Shown here piece after piece: positions 16,027-25,824 of a stretch of DNA of 64,000 nucleotides. The DNA is taken from contig CAWUIB010000012.1 of assembly GCA_963922335.1 (NCBI GenBank), positions 1 to 64,000 of the forward strand, written 5' to 3'. Position 1 is the first letter of the stretch, and every line of letters begins with the position of its first letter. The position numbers were made by a program, and so were the translations under genes. The notes under the pieces were generated by a model. The model was not told the origin of the DNA. It did not search any database and saw nothing but the letters and a program-made list of their open reading frames with translations. This DNA is from CALBPI01 sp963922335. Lineage in GTDB: Bacteria > Pseudomonadota > Gammaproteobacteria > Steroidobacterales > Woeseiaceae.

Positions 16027-17019
16027 TCAAGAATCTATGAGCGATAAGATGTTACCAAGAAGCTTCTCGCGATCTTTGCCGCTCATCACGACAGACGCCG
16101 GTACGATCCAGTGACGCTCACCGAGCGCGGTGTATTTGACGGCGTCTTTCTCGGTCATGAGCAGCGGCAGCGCATCGTCAGGATCCAAGTCCGATGCGCT
16201 GACCCGCTCATGGTCAGCTGCGGCGACCGGGATCACGCGAATCCCCCTTTCCTCCAGCGCCGTGAAAAAACGCTTGGGGTGTGCAATTCCTGCCAGTGCA
16301 TAAACCGACTGACCCGTGAAGTGATCGAGCGCGACTACGGTCGAGTTGGTCGCGTTGCGCGCCGATTCCAGTGACAACCGATAGGACAGCCCGTCAAGTG
16401 GGCAAGGTGCATTCCCCGCAGTCACGATGAGGTCCACTGAACCTAATCGGCTTACCGGCTCGCGCAGCGGCCCTGCTGGCAAACAGTGCGCATTACCATG
16501 TTGTCGCTCAGCATCGATCACGACAATCTCAAGGTCTCTCCCGAGCGCGTAGTGTTGAAGCCCGTCGTCAGAAACGATCAACTGCGCGCCGGCATCTGCA
16601 GCAGCACGTGCGGCCGCCGAACGATCTCTACACACGATCACGAGCGCATCGGTCGCTCGCGCCAACATGAGCGCTTCGTCACCCGCTATATGTGCCGGTG
16701 TGTCGCGAGTCACCGTCAACGGCTCTCGTGGCTCCGCGCCACCGTAACCACGCGACACAATCGCAGGCTTCACGCCTCGAGCAGCGAGTTCGCTAGCGAT
16801 CCAGCCTACGAGCGGTGTCTTGCCACCGCCACCCACCGCGATGTTGCCGACCACAACCACGGGGATGTCGACCTTGCCAGCACGCAGAAACCCGACCGAA
16901 TACAACCTTCGTCGAACCGCAGCCACCGCGCGAAACAAGGCCTCCAGAGGCCACAGCAGCCAGCCTCCACTGCCATACTCATACCAAACCGAGTAGAGCC
17001 ACCGAGACAGAGGCTTCAC
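16027..17019 (-). CDS. lpxK: Tetraacyldisaccharide 4'-kinase
   Basis: 330 residues. An N-terminal hydrophobic helix (about 18-34) anchors it to the inner membrane. The P-loop is GNIAVGGGGKTPLV (about 58-71). VSRGYGG, GDEALMLA and SDDGLQHYAL are LpxK signatures. It phosphorylates the lipid A precursor at the 4' position. It overlaps msbA by 4 nt, coupling lipid A synthesis to the flippase. Confidence 0.97.
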   Translation of the reverse strand: MKPLSRWLYSVWYEYGSGGWLLWPLEALFRAVAAVRRRLYSVGFLRAGKVDIPVVVVGNIAVGGGGKTPLVGWIASELAARGVKPAIVSRGYGGAEPREPLTVTRDTPAHIAGDEALMLARATDALVIVCRDRSAAARAAADAGAQLIVSDDGLQHYALGRDLEIVVIDAERQHGNAHCLPAGPLREPVSRLGSVDLIVTAGNAPCPLDGLSYRLSLESARNATNSTVVALDHFTGQSVYALAGIAHPKRFFTALEERGIRVIPVAAADHERVSASDLDPDDALPLLMTEKDAVKYTALGERHWIVPASVVMSGKDREKLLGNILSLIDS

Positions 17020-18776
17020 CTTGACTCGTCGCTGAACTGCATCCGATGCAGCGCAGCATAGTGACCGTCAGCTGCGAGCAATTCGCTGTGCGTACCGACC
17101 TCCACCAGTTTCCCCTCATCGAGCACGATAATCTGGTCTGCACGCTCAACGGTCGAAAGGCGGTGAGCAATGACCAGTGTCGTTCTCGACTGCATCAAGC
17201 GCTCTAGTGCGCCTTGAATATGACGTTCGGACTCAGTATCGAGCGCAGAGGTCGCCTCATCCAAGATCAGAATAGGCGCGTTTTTAAGCAAGGCGCGCGC
17301 AATCGCAATGCGCTGACGTTGACCGCCGGACAAGAGCACACCTCGGTCTCCAACCACTGTCTGCAAACCGTCCGGCAGATCATCGATGAATTCGCTGACA
17401 TAAGCGGCTTCTGCGGCGTCGCGGATCGCTGCCTCAGAAACATCGCCCAACGCGCCGTAAGCGAGGTTGTTTTCGATCGTATCGTTGAACAGCACGATAT
17501 CCTGGCTCACCAGTGCGATCTGCGCCCTGATCGCATTCAGAGAGTACTCGCCGATCGGTTTGCCATCGATACGAATTTCACCGCCCGAATGGGAATAGAA
17601 ACGCGGCAGCAAGCTGACCAACGTCGACTTACCACTCCCCGAGCGCCCCACGATCGCAAGCGTTGTGCCCGCCTCAACATTGATACTGACATCCTGCAAC
17701 ACCGGGAGGCTGTCGTTCGAATAGGCGAAACTCACACGGTCGAATTCCACATCGCCGCGAACTCGATCGGTAATGTAGTCGCCCTCGTCAGGCTCGGCAG
17801 CAGAATCGAGAATCTCGAAGACGCTCTGCGCAGCGACGATGCCCTTCTGAATAGCAGCATTGATGTTGGTGAGTCTGCGCAGCGGATCCAGCAAAAGAAT
17901 CATCGCGGTCATGAACGCGACAAAAGATCCGGGGGTCAGTTTGTCCTCCGCAGCGAGCTCGCTCGCAATCCAGATCACGGCGCCCACAGCGACGGCAAAC
18001 AGGATTTGTGTCACGGCAAGACCCAGTGCCTTGGTTGTGATCAGTTTCATGTACTGAACCCGGTTGCGTTCATTGGCCTCGCCGAAACGCTCACTCTCGT
18101 AAGCTTGTCCGCCGAACACTTTGACGACCCTGTGGCCCTGTACCACCTCTTCGGTCACTTGCGTGACCTCCCCAACCGAATCCTGAATGCGTCCTGAGTA
18201 GCGACGGAAAGTACGAGCGAGAATCCGTACGATGGCAGCCAGAACCGGCACCACGACAACGACCAACAACGTGAGCTGCGCGCTCGTGTAGAGCATCACA
18301 CCGAACAGTGAAAGCAGTTTCATCGTATCGCGGACCGCGATGGTCACCACGTTGGTCGCCGATTCTGCGATCTGTTCGATGTTGTAGGTCATCAACGACA
18401 GGAGAGGACCGGATGAACGAACATCGAAAAAGGACGAAGGCAACTGCAGGTACTGGGAGAACACCTGCTCACGCAATCGCGAGATCACATGCCTGCCGAT
18501 CGACCCTAAGCCGTATTCGGAAAGAAACCCGGCAACACCACGGGCAATAAAGACCACGAGAAATGCGATGGGGACCCATTTCGCTATCCCTTCCCCACCG
18601 ATCAACGCTTCGTCCGTCAACGGTTTCATCAACAGCGAAAGACTGGCCTCCACTGCCGCTGTCATCGCCATACCCACGCCAGCCAGGATGAACAGCGGCC
18701 AGTGCCGCGCCGAGTATCCCAGCAACCGTCCATAAACCGAACGCAGGTTTTGCGGGCTAGACTGTTGGTCAGTCAT
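17016..18776 (-). CDS. msbA: Lipid A export ABC transporter, ATPase/permease
   Basis: 586 residues, the full length of MsbA. Six membrane helices fill the first 310 residues. The nucleotide-binding domain has Walker A GRSGSGKSTLVSLL, signature LSGGQRQRIAIARALL, Walker B ILILDEATSALD and the H-loop IAHRLSTV. It flips core-lipid A across the inner membrane. It overlaps exbD by 8 nt and lpxK by 4 nt. Confidence 0.97.
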   Translation of the reverse strand: MTDQQSSPQNLRSVYGRLLGYSARHWPLFILAGVGMAMTAAVEASLSLLMKPLTDEALIGGEGIAKWVPIAFLVVFIARGVAGFLSEYGLGSIGRHVISRLREQVFSQYLQLPSSFFDVRSSGPLLSLMTYNIEQIAESATNVVTIAVRDTMKLLSLFGVMLYTSAQLTLLVVVVVPVLAAIVRILARTFRRYSGRIQDSVGEVTQVTEEVVQGHRVVKVFGGQAYESERFGEANERNRVQYMKLITTKALGLAVTQILFAVAVGAVIWIASELAAEDKLTPGSFVAFMTAMILLLDPLRRLTNINAAIQKGIVAAQSVFEILDSAAEPDEGDYITDRVRGDVEFDRVSFAYSNDSLPVLQDVSINVEAGTTLAIVGRSGSGKSTLVSLLPRFYSHSGGEIRIDGKPIGEYSLNAIRAQIALVSQDIVLFNDTIENNLAYGALGDVSEAAIRDAAEAAYVSEFIDDLPDGLQTVVGDRGVLLSGGQRQRIAIARALLKNAPILILDEATSALDTESERHIQGALERLMQSRTTLVIAHRLSTVERADQIIVLDEGKLVEVGTHSELLAADGHYAALHRMQFSDESR

Positions 18777-19194
18777 CCTGCGAATTGACAGTCGCGAGAT
18801 TGACTGCCGAAAACCCCAAGGCCGCGGTTACGTCCATCGCCCGTATCACTGACTGGTGACGCGCATCAGCATCAGCAATGATCGTCACCGGCATGCGGGT
18901 GTTACCCTGGACGGTCTCTTCGATTGCCCGACGCAGTGTGTCTGGAGCGCCATTGACGAGTTCGCGGTTGTTCACAAAAAACTGGCCATCGGCGGTGATG
19001 GTAATCTCCAGGACCTCTCGATCGACCGGCACTTCAACCGGGTCACTACTGGCCTCGGGCAACTGGATGCTCACCGAAGACTCGCGCTGAAAACTGGTGG
19101 TGACCATAAAAAACACGAGCAACAGAAATACGACGTCAATGAGCGAGGTCAGGTTGACCTCCGGCTTCTCACGCTGGCGCGTTGAGAGCTTCAC
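18769..19194 (-). CDS. exbD: Biopolymer transport protein ExbD/TolR family
   Basis: 141 residues. A single N-terminal membrane helix (LIDVVFLLLVFFMVTTSF, about 17-34) carries the conserved Asp needed for proton-driven work. The periplasmic domain follows. It overlaps exbB by 4 nt. ExbB/ExbD here lie between comEC and msbA, an order seen in Pseudomonas and Xanthomonas relatives. The TonB-type partner is not in the window, so the energised receptor is unknown. Confidence 0.93.
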   Translation of the reverse strand: MKLSTRQREKPEVNLTSLIDVVFLLLVFFMVTTSFQRESSVSIQLPEASSDPVEVPVDREVLEITITADGQFFVNNRELVNGAPDTLRRAIEETVQGNTRMPVTIIADADARHQSVIRAMDVTAALGFSAVNLATVNSQDD

Positions 19195-19808
19195 CCCTTG
19201 GTCTCCTGACGCCTGCCGATCGCCTCAATCAGCTTCAATGCTTCCTTTTCCATTTGGACGACCAGCGCATCAACCTTGTTGCGAACGTAGCGGAACCCGA
19301 CGAGAGACGGGATTGCCACGGTCAGTCCGGCAGCAGTCGTGATCAAAGCCTGAGAAATCCCCCCAGCGAGTACCGCAGGATTGCCTACACCGGCCGCTGT
19401 GATCTCGGTGAACACCTCGACCATACCGACCACGGTGCCCAACAAACCCAACAAAGGCGACACGGCCGCGATGGTGCCCAGAGTGTCGATATAGCGCTCG
19501 AGTTCATGCACGACGTGTCGACCTGTGTCCTCGATACTCTCTTTCATTGCGCCGCGATCGCGGTCGCGATTGGAGAGTCCGGCTGCCAGAATCTGGCCGA
19601 GCGGCGATCCCTGATGTAGTGACTGCAGGTGTTGGAGCGTGAGTTCATCGTTCTTGACCCACCCCCATACTTGCGAGGTCAGATCCTTGGGGATCACGCG
19701 CTGCTGCTGCAGCGTCCAGTAACGCTCGATGATGATGCCGGTCGATATGATTGCGCACAGAATGATGGGCGCCATCATCCATCCGCCAGCTTGTACGATT
19801 TCGACCAT
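19191..19808 (-). CDS. exbB: MotA/TolQ/ExbB proton channel family protein
   Basis: 205 residues with three membrane helices: MMAPIILCAIISTGIII near the N-terminus, and two in the second half around LGTIAAVSPLLGLLGTVVGM and ALITTAAGLTVAIPSLVGF. These are the conserved ExbB/TolQ pore helices. With ExbD it forms the inner-membrane proton-driven motor. Gene order and 4-nt overlap with exbD support pairing. Confidence 0.94.
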   Translation of the reverse strand: MVEIVQAGGWMMAPIILCAIISTGIIIERYWTLQQQRVIPKDLTSQVWGWVKNDELTLQHLQSLHQGSPLGQILAAGLSNRDRDRGAMKESIEDTGRHVVHELERYIDTLGTIAAVSPLLGLLGTVVGMVEVFTEITAAGVGNPAVLAGGISQALITTAAGLTVAIPSLVGFRYVRNKVDALVVQMEKEALKLIEAIGRRQETKG

Positions 19809-19878
19809 TTCCCGTCCGGGGTACGTTGAAGTGCGAAGTTTACCGTGCCGACCGGCGAGCTACCACAACAGGGCGCGG

Positions 19879-22068
19879 TCAATTTGTCAGGGTCCTCCGC
19901 GGCGATTCGCACATCCGGGTCATCAGACTCCCCGATGTCGCGGTTTCGCGCAGCCGCGTTCCTGCTCCGGACCAGTTCTGCACCACCACGGGATGGGGCA
20001 TTTGCCAGCCCTTGCGTTGCGCATTAGAAACCCAGCCTTCCAGTGGCCTCGTGGCAGCGACAAAGGCCTTGCTGGACGAGGTTATGCTGCCATGATGCGG
20101 CACGATCACAAGGTCACTCTGCAGGCCGTAGAGCATTACGACCTCACGCTCCGCTCCTGCTTCTATGTCTCCAGGCAGAAGGACACGAGCACCGCCAAGT
20201 GTCTCGATCAGCAAGACACAGGACCGATCATTGTCGTTTTTGAACGGAACATCCGGCACCGGCCAAAGCACTGTGTATGCAGTGCCGAAACGCTGCCACC
20301 GCTGGCCTGCACTGCAGGGCCACGTGTCTGTGCCGAGCCAATGCTCGACGCGGATGCCCTGCTGAAGCGACCAGAAACCACCGATGTGATCCATATCGCT
20401 GTGGCTCACCATGGCCATTGTGACTGTCGCAATCCCTTGCTGTTGCAGAAACGGTAGAAGGACACGCTGACCGGCATCACCACCGCGCCACCTTGGCCCC
20501 GCGTCGTAGACAACAGTATCCGAACCAGCACGCACCGTCATGGCAAGACCGTGCCCCACCGAATGCGCATGGACCTCGATGCAGCCTGTGGCAGGAGGTG
20601 CGGGCCTGACGATGAGGAGCAAGCCAAGCGCCGCCAAAGCAACACATCGTGCCGGGAGTCCGCTGATAGCCACCCACAGCGCAGCGGCCACGATGGTGGC
20701 CATCAGACCGATCGGGACCGCCGCGAGCTCGATTGCGGCAAACGGCGTTGCACTCACAAGGCTCGTAACAAACAACGCAGGCTCTACGGTCATCGAGACC
20801 AGCGGCCACAACACATTCGCGAGTTCCGGGTACAACAATGCGCTGAGCGCGCTCGCTAGCATCACAGGCACCACCACGAATCCAAACCAGGGGATCAACA
20901 CGAGATTCATCGGCAGCGAACTCCAGCTGAATACCCCGAAGAAGGCGCCCGTCGCGACGCCAAGCACCAGGGACAGGCAACACTGCGTCAGCACCGTTTG
21001 ATGCCATCCGCTCGCCACTCGATAGCGTCTGCGGAGCACAAACTGAAGGAGCGACAATTGCGCTACGGCACCAAACGACATCAGGAAACTGGCACTGGGA
21101 AACTGGTTCGGATCGATACACAACAAGAAAGCAGCAGCCAGCGCCACCAGCCTTATCAGGTCCACCTGCGTTCGCTGCCAGTGCGCCAGGGCAAGCAGCA
21201 TCGTTGCAAGCAGCGCTCTTTGGGCAGGTAGCCCAAACCCGGATAAAAAAGCGTACAGCGATGCACTCAGCAAGGCACCGATCCATCCGAAATCCTGACT
21301 GACTCTCGCCAACGGCGCGGCACACCACCGCAGGCACAAGAACCCGACGCTTGCCGCCAGTCCGATATGCAACCCTGAAATCGCCATGAGATGCGAAAGA
21401 CCTGTGCGCTGGAAATCGCGTAGCAAAGGCCCCGAGAGCTCGTTGCGCTCGCCGAGCGTCAATGCCAACAGCACCGCTCTCGAATCGCCTGCGGGCAACG
21501 CGCGGCGCAGCGACAAACGCACCCTGTCTCGCAAGAAAGCGACCGCACGCGGGAAAGCACCGCACTGAACGAGGCTCGCACTGCCCCGCACGCGCGCCTC
21601 TGCGCCAATTCCCCAGACATGATCGCTCAGCGCACGCACGGTCGAACGCTGCTTCGCAACAGGCAAGAACTCCAACGTGACGCGCCAGCACTGACCGCTA
21701 GACAGCTCCGGTGGTTCAAACCAGCGCACTCGCAGACGTCTCGGCAGTTCGCGATCGTAAGTTGCAGCGACAAAGCCGGTCGAACCGCCCGTCACGTGCG
21801 GTGTTTGCAATAACCGGATGGTGGCGGCCGAAATCACCGGAGGCTCGTGAGTCCATTGCTGAAGGTGCAGAACTTCACGGGCCTGTGCGCTCAGACAGAC
21901 CCCAACGATGACGGCAGGAACCAAAATGCGGCCGACTGGCTTTTGCCGATGAATTACAAGAACGACAGCGAGGACCGCAATCGCGGCCGGAGCGGACAGA
22001 ATCCCCTGATCCCAGGCAATGGCAGCCACCAGCGCAACCGCCGCCACCACCATCCGTCGAACCTCCAT
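19879..22068 (-). CDS. comEC: ComEC/Rec2 DNA-uptake channel with metallo-beta-lactamase domain
   Basis: About 729 residues from ATG 22068; the frame is open to a TTG at 22122, so the start is uncertain. Domains in order: N-terminal membrane helices, an OB-like periplasmic domain, a competence domain (RTGLSHLMAISGLHIGLAAS) with many helices, and a C-terminal metallo-beta-lactamase domain whose metal site is VSHSDMDHIGG and later VPHHGSITSS. It carries single-stranded DNA across the inner membrane in natural transformation. The DprA-like gene at 4539 is not its usual partner because it lacks the standard flanking domains. Confidence 0.94.
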   Translation of the reverse strand: MEVRRMVVAAVALVAAIAWDQGILSAPAAIAVLAVVLVIHRQKPVGRILVPAVIVGVCLSAQAREVLHLQQWTHEPPVISAATIRLLQTPHVTGGSTGFVAATYDRELPRRLRVRWFEPPELSSGQCWRVTLEFLPVAKQRSTVRALSDHVWGIGAEARVRGSASLVQCGAFPRAVAFLRDRVRLSLRRALPAGDSRAVLLALTLGERNELSGPLLRDFQRTGLSHLMAISGLHIGLAASVGFLCLRWCAAPLARVSQDFGWIGALLSASLYAFLSGFGLPAQRALLATMLLALAHWQRTQVDLIRLVALAAAFLLCIDPNQFPSASFLMSFGAVAQLSLLQFVLRRRYRVASGWHQTVLTQCCLSLVLGVATGAFFGVFSWSSLPMNLVLIPWFGFVVVPVMLASALSALLYPELANVLWPLVSMTVEPALFVTSLVSATPFAAIELAAVPIGLMATIVAAALWVAISGLPARCVALAALGLLLIVRPAPPATGCIEVHAHSVGHGLAMTVRAGSDTVVYDAGPRWRGGDAGQRVLLPFLQQQGIATVTMAMVSHSDMDHIGGFWSLQQGIRVEHWLGTDTWPCSAGQRWQRFGTAYTVLWPVPDVPFKNDNDRSCVLLIETLGGARVLLPGDIEAGAEREVVMLYGLQSDLVIVPHHGSITSSSKAFVAATRPLEGWVSNAQRKGWQMPHPVVVQNWSGAGTRLRETATSGSLMTRMCESPRRTLTN

Positions 22069-22155
22069 ATCATCAACGCAAGTGTCATTGTCGATGAGAT
22101 TTAGGCGGATCACCGATACCAATCATGGTGAAAGCACACAGTTTCTGTGGCGAAG

Positions 22156-22854
22156 CTACCTGAGCGTGCGAAGTGCTCCCATGTCCAGCGTGAGCTCCCT
22201 GTCCATCCGCGCCGCAATCTCACGATCATGCGTGACGATCACAAGGCTGGTCGAGAACTCGCGATTGAGCTCGAGCATCAGGTCCAATACCTGCTGACCC
22301 GTCGCATGGTCGAGGTTACCTGTTGGCTCATCGGCCAGAATCAAGTCCGGTCGAGTAATCAAGGCTCGCGCGACTGCGGCACGCTGACGCTCACCACCCG
22401 ACAATTCCGAGGGACGATGCGTGAGCCGCTCACCAAGACCTACGCGTGCAAGCAACTCAGCGGCCCTCGCCAGCGCATTGTCGCGGGATTCTCGACGGAT
22501 CAGCAAAGGCATCGCGACGTTCTCGGCCGCCGAAAACTCAGGCAATAAATGATGGAATTGGTAGACAAATCCAATCTGTCGATTACGCACATCGCCCCGC
22601 TGCTTGTCATTGAGCTTGGCCAGATCCTCACCGCCGATACTGATACTACCGCTGTCCGGTGCATCAAGGCCGCCGAGCACCTGCAACAGCGTTGTCTTGC
22701 CCGAACCCGATGCACCGACAATGGCCACTCGCTCACCAGCCTGAATGTCCAGATCCACGCCTTTCAACACTTCAAGGCGATTAGCGCCCTCATTGAAGCC
22801 ACGCGTCACACCGCGGCATGCCAGGACTGCCTGGTCCGGCGATCGATCAGTCAA
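22156..22854 (-). CDS. lolD: Lipoprotein-releasing system ATP-binding protein
   Basis: About 232 residues from TTG 22854, which overlaps the end of the upstream permease gene; the frame is open to 22917 but LolD usually begins near this point. Walker A is GASGSGKTTLLQVLGGLD, the signature LSGGERQRAAVARAL, and Walker B LILADEPTGNLD. It powers extraction of outer-membrane lipoproteins from the inner membrane to LolA. It lies directly after two LolC/LolE-type permease genes. Confidence 0.95.
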   Translation of the reverse strand: MTDRSPDQAVLACRGVTRGFNEGANRLEVLKGVDLDIQAGERVAIVGASGSGKTTLLQVLGGLDAPDSGSISIGGEDLAKLNDKQRGDVRNRQIGFVYQFHHLLPEFSAAENVAMPLLIRRESRDNALARAAELLARVGLGERLTHRPSELSGGERQRAAVARALITRPDLILADEPTGNLDHATGQQVLDLMLELNREFSTSLVIVTHDREIAARMDRELTLDMGALRTLR

Positions 22855-24097
22855 AACGAAGCTCCTCAGCAGGATTGGTTCTGGCACCGCGCCATGCGGG
22901 GAACAGAGTTGCTGCAAACACCAGTATCAAGGAAACAATCACGACAAGCAGCACATCCGCGCCCCGCAGCTCGCTTGGAAGATCGCTGATGAAATAGACG
23001 TCCTCGGCCAGAAGCGTGACGTCGAACACCGACTCAACGGCAGCAACGATCCGTTCGAGGTTAAGGCTCACCATGGTCCCCAGTGCAACACCGATCCCCG
23101 CACCGAAGACACCGATGACCGAGCCTTGATTGATAAAAATCGAAAGGATGCTCCGACGCGAAGCGCCGAGCGTGCGCAGGATGGCGATGTCTGAACGTTT
23201 GTTGCGCACCACCATGACCAACGTCGAGACAATATTGAAGGCAGCCACGGCAACGACCAGCGAAAGAATGACGAACAGAATCGACTTGGTCACCTGGATC
23301 GAGCGGAAGAAAGCCCGGTGGCGACGCGTCCAGTCGCTAATCAATACACCACCGCCCTGAGCGATGGCCACCTCGCGCGCGATGGCCGGCGCATCGAACA
23401 TGTCGGTAACCGACAGCCGCAGACCTGTAACTTGATCGCGCAATCGCAGCAAACGCCGGGCATCTTCCATATGCACAAACGCGAAGCGTCGATCAAACTC
23501 GAACATACCGGCGCGGAATATACCCGAGACGGTGAAGCGTTTCATGCGCGGCATAATCCCTGCCGGTGTGACGGTCCCGGACGGAACCATCAATAACACC
23601 GTGTCACCTACACCGACCTCCAGAGCTTCGGCAAGCGCGTCTCCGAGTACGATGTCGTAGCCTCGTGAGACGAGACGCTCAACACTACCGTCCGGCGCAA
23701 CCACATCGAGGTCGGCGACCGACTTCTCAGCTTCGGGCAGCACACCGCGCAGCACAATACCGCTGACTGTGTCATCGCCAGCCAATAACGCTCTCGCTTC
23801 GACATAGGGCGCACCCGCCACAACACGCTCGTTGGTCACCGCATCGTCTCTGCGAATCTCCCAGGATGAAAGAGCGCCGTCGAGTCCCTCGATCGTAGCG
23901 TGCGATGACATCGCCAGCAGTCGGTTGGTGAGCTCCCGCTCAAACCCATTCACGACGGATAGCACGATGATCAACACAGCAACCCCGATCGCCACGCCGA
24001 GCATTGAGATCGCCGAGATAAACGAAACGAAACCGCCGCCTCTCCTCGCCCGCACATAGCGCAGCCCGACATCCATCTCGAAAGGTAATCTGGCCAT
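22847..24097 (-). CDS. Lipoprotein-releasing system permease (LolC/LolE family), second copy
   Basis: 416 residues from ATG 24097 (MARLPFEMDVGLRYVRARRG); the open frame extends upstream only through the preceding gene. One N-terminal membrane helix, a large periplasmic MacB-like domain (about 50-270) and three C-terminal helices give the LolC/E layout, with FNIVSTLVMVVRNKRSDIAI and LRTLGASRRSIL at the LolD-coupling region. The start shares one base with the stop of the first permease gene. Which copy is LolC and which LolE cannot be settled by eye. Confidence 0.9.
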   Translation of the reverse strand: MARLPFEMDVGLRYVRARRGGGFVSFISAISMLGVAIGVAVLIIVLSVVNGFERELTNRLLAMSSHATIEGLDGALSSWEIRRDDAVTNERVVAGAPYVEARALLAGDDTVSGIVLRGVLPEAEKSVADLDVVAPDGSVERLVSRGYDIVLGDALAEALEVGVGDTVLLMVPSGTVTPAGIMPRMKRFTVSGIFRAGMFEFDRRFAFVHMEDARRLLRLRDQVTGLRLSVTDMFDAPAIAREVAIAQGGGVLISDWTRRHRAFFRSIQVTKSILFVILSLVVAVAAFNIVSTLVMVVRNKRSDIAILRTLGASRRSILSIFINQGSVIGVFGAGIGVALGTMVSLNLERIVAAVESVFDVTLLAEDVYFISDLPSELRGADVLLVVIVSLILVFAATLFPAWRGARTNPAEELRFD

Positions 24098-25338
24098 CAG
24101 CCGTACCTCAGCGCTTGTGCGGGATGCACCGCCGCTGCTTTGCGCGCCGGATAGATGGTCGCCAAGGCGGTGAGGCCAAGTGCCAGTGCCCCAACCCACC
24201 ACACCTGGCTTTGGTGCAGCTCTGAGGGAATCGCGGTCATCACATAAACATCACCCGGCATGATCTGGAATCCGAGCGACCGTTCAAGCCATGCAACCAC
24301 CTCAGTGACATTGAGAGACAGTGCGACACCGAGCGCCACACCCAACAGCACCCCAAACCAACCGAGGATAAGGCCCTGCGTAAAGAACACTCGCACCACC
24401 CGTCTGGGTGACAGTCCCAGTGTTCTCAGTATTGCGATGTCGGTCGATTTGTCACTGACCACCATGACAAGACTCGCGATAATATTGAACGCGGCAACTC
24501 CGATCACAAGACCGAGGATCATGGCCATCATCGCCTTCTCAAGTCGAATCGCACGAAAATAGCTCGCGTTCTCTCGTGTCCAATCCGTCGTCGTGTAGTC
24601 GTCGCCGAGCAAAGTCGACAAGTCAGCGGAAACCTGCGGCGCACTGAAGGCATCCTCCAGCTTCAAGCGCAGCGCACTGGGTGACGGCGGTCCGCCGAGC
24701 ATCGCTGCGGCGTCGGACCAGTGCATCCAACCAACACCGCCGTCGTACTCGGGTACGCCAGCGTTGAAGACGCCGACGACACGCAGTCGAACCAGCTCTG
24801 GTTGCACCCCCGCTACCGTGGGACGAGGAACCAGCATGACGATGTCGTCACCGGTCTCGACGCCGAGATCCAGTGCAAGATAGCGCCCCAGAATCACACC
24901 GAAGTCGTCGGACTCAAGTGCGTCCAATCGTCCGCTCACCATGGATTCATCCAGCGAAGAAATCGAACGTTCAAGCTCCGGGTCAATCCCCTCGATTAGC
25001 ACCGGCACGAGGCGACCATCCGCATTGGCCATACCTTCAACCGACACGGAAGGGGCCGCACCAATAATCTTCGGCAGCTCAAGCACGCGATCGCGCAGCT
25101 GCTCCCAATCGCTCAGTTCACCGGACCGCGCTGCCACGCTGGCTTCGGTCTGCAGACCGAGCAATCGCCCGCGAAGCTCTGCTTCGAAACCGTTCATGAC
25201 CGACAAGATCGTAATCAGCGCACAAACGCCGATCGCAATGCCGATCATCGAAGCAAGACTCATGAAAGATGCGAAGCGAGAGGCCTGGCGCGCGCGCAGA
25301 TATCTGAGCGCAAGTGTGAGTTCCAGAGCGTTCGCCAT
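24097..25338 (-). CDS. Lipoprotein-releasing system permease (LolC/LolE family), first copy
   Basis: 413 residues beginning MANALELTLALRYLRARQ, the standard N-terminus of the family. The four membrane helices and periplasmic domain match the neighbour at 22847. The coupling motif is FNIIASLVMVVSDKSTDIAI followed by LRTLGLSPRRVV. Together the two permeases and LolD would form an LolCDE complex. Order here is permease-permease-ATPase rather than lolC-lolD-lolE. It is the first gene of the long minus-strand envelope run. Confidence 0.9.
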   Translation of the reverse strand: MANALELTLALRYLRARQASRFASFMSLASMIGIAIGVCALITILSVMNGFEAELRGRLLGLQTEASVAARSGELSDWEQLRDRVLELPKIIGAAPSVSVEGMANADGRLVPVLIEGIDPELERSISSLDESMVSGRLDALESDDFGVILGRYLALDLGVETGDDIVMLVPRPTVAGVQPELVRLRVVGVFNAGVPEYDGGVGWMHWSDAAAMLGGPPSPSALRLKLEDAFSAPQVSADLSTLLGDDYTTTDWTRENASYFRAIRLEKAMMAMILGLVIGVAAFNIIASLVMVVSDKSTDIAILRTLGLSPRRVVRVFFTQGLILGWFGVLLGVALGVALSLNVTEVVAWLERSLGFQIMPGDVYVMTAIPSELHQSQVWWVGALALGLTALATIYPARKAAAVHPAQALRYG

Positions 25339-25433
25339 TCGTGAATTTTGTCACAACCTCGGTCGTGATGCCCGTTTCCGAGACACTCGTCACGGTTCCG
25401 GGCCAAGGTTGCTGTCGTCGGCGAAAAAGCCAG

Positions 25434-25442
25434 TGCTATTAT
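25434..25442 (+). promoter_or_regulatory. Probable extended -10 promoter element
   Basis: TGCTATTAT has the TGn extension and a five-of-six -10 hexamer (25437-25442). It lies about 41 nt before ATG 25484, with GGGAGGAG as the binding site between. No clear -35 is seen, as is common for extended -10 promoters. Confidence 0.4.
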
Positions 25443-25483
25443 CCGGTTAAGAGAGTGTTCCCGGTAAGCGGGAGGAGCAGCAG

Positions 25484-25762
25484 ATGAAAAAGCAGATACT
25501 GGCAATTGCCGCCATAGCGGGACTCTTTGCCGCACCCACGGGCAACGCCGAGACGATCGATGCTAAACCGGCTCCGGTTCTTACAGACGCGAGTGCCCCA
25601 ACCCGCGGCATGACCATGGATCGAGTGGAGTCGAGCTGGGGCGAGCCTCAAGCCCGTCGCGCTGCCGTCGGCGAACCACCGATTACGCGTTGGGAGTATG
25701 CAGGTTTCACGGTCTACTTCGAGTACGACCGCGTCATCCACACCGTAATTTCGCGGGGCTAA
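25484..25762 (+). CDS. Small periplasmic protein, BamE/SmpA-like by look
   Basis: 92 residues with a clear signal peptide (KKQILAIAAIAGLFAAPTGNA). The mature part has GMTMDRVESSWGEP, a motif shared with BamE-like domains (GM-x3-V-x4-G-P), then ITRWEYAGFTVYFEYDRVIH, a two-strand hairpin. There is no lipobox Cys. It resembles short conserved periplasmic proteins of Gammaproteobacteria of unknown role. It stands alone, upstream of mfd, with a good binding site. Confidence 0.8.
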   Translation: MKKQILAIAAIAGLFAAPTGNAETIDAKPAPVLTDASAPTRGMTMDRVESSWGEPQARRAAVGEPPITRWEYAGFTVYFEYDRVIHTVISRG

Positions 25763-25780
25763 TCGCGGCCCCATCTGCTG

Positions 25781-25820
25781 TGGCATAATGCGTGCCGGCT
25801 CAGCGTCATCGAGCCGGCAC
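25781..25820 (+). promoter_or_regulatory. mfd promoter -10 and 5' hairpin
   Basis: TGGCATAAT (25781-25789) is an extended -10 element. Just after it, GTGCCGGCTC (25792-25801) and GAGCCGGCAC (25811-25820) pair perfectly (10 bp, 9-nt loop). The second arm ends 4 nt before the proposed mfd ATG at 25825, and no binding site is visible, so translation may be limited by this structure. Confidence 0.5.
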
Positions 25821-25824
25821 CACT

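Noticed and set aside
17214..18197. 327-residue plus-strand frame
   Set aside because: Antisense shadow of msbA.
20477..21691. 404-residue minus-strand open frame inside comEC
   Set aside because: It is a shifted-frame shadow of comEC: Arg/Ala/Cys-rich text without motifs, while comEC in the other frame has a complete domain set.
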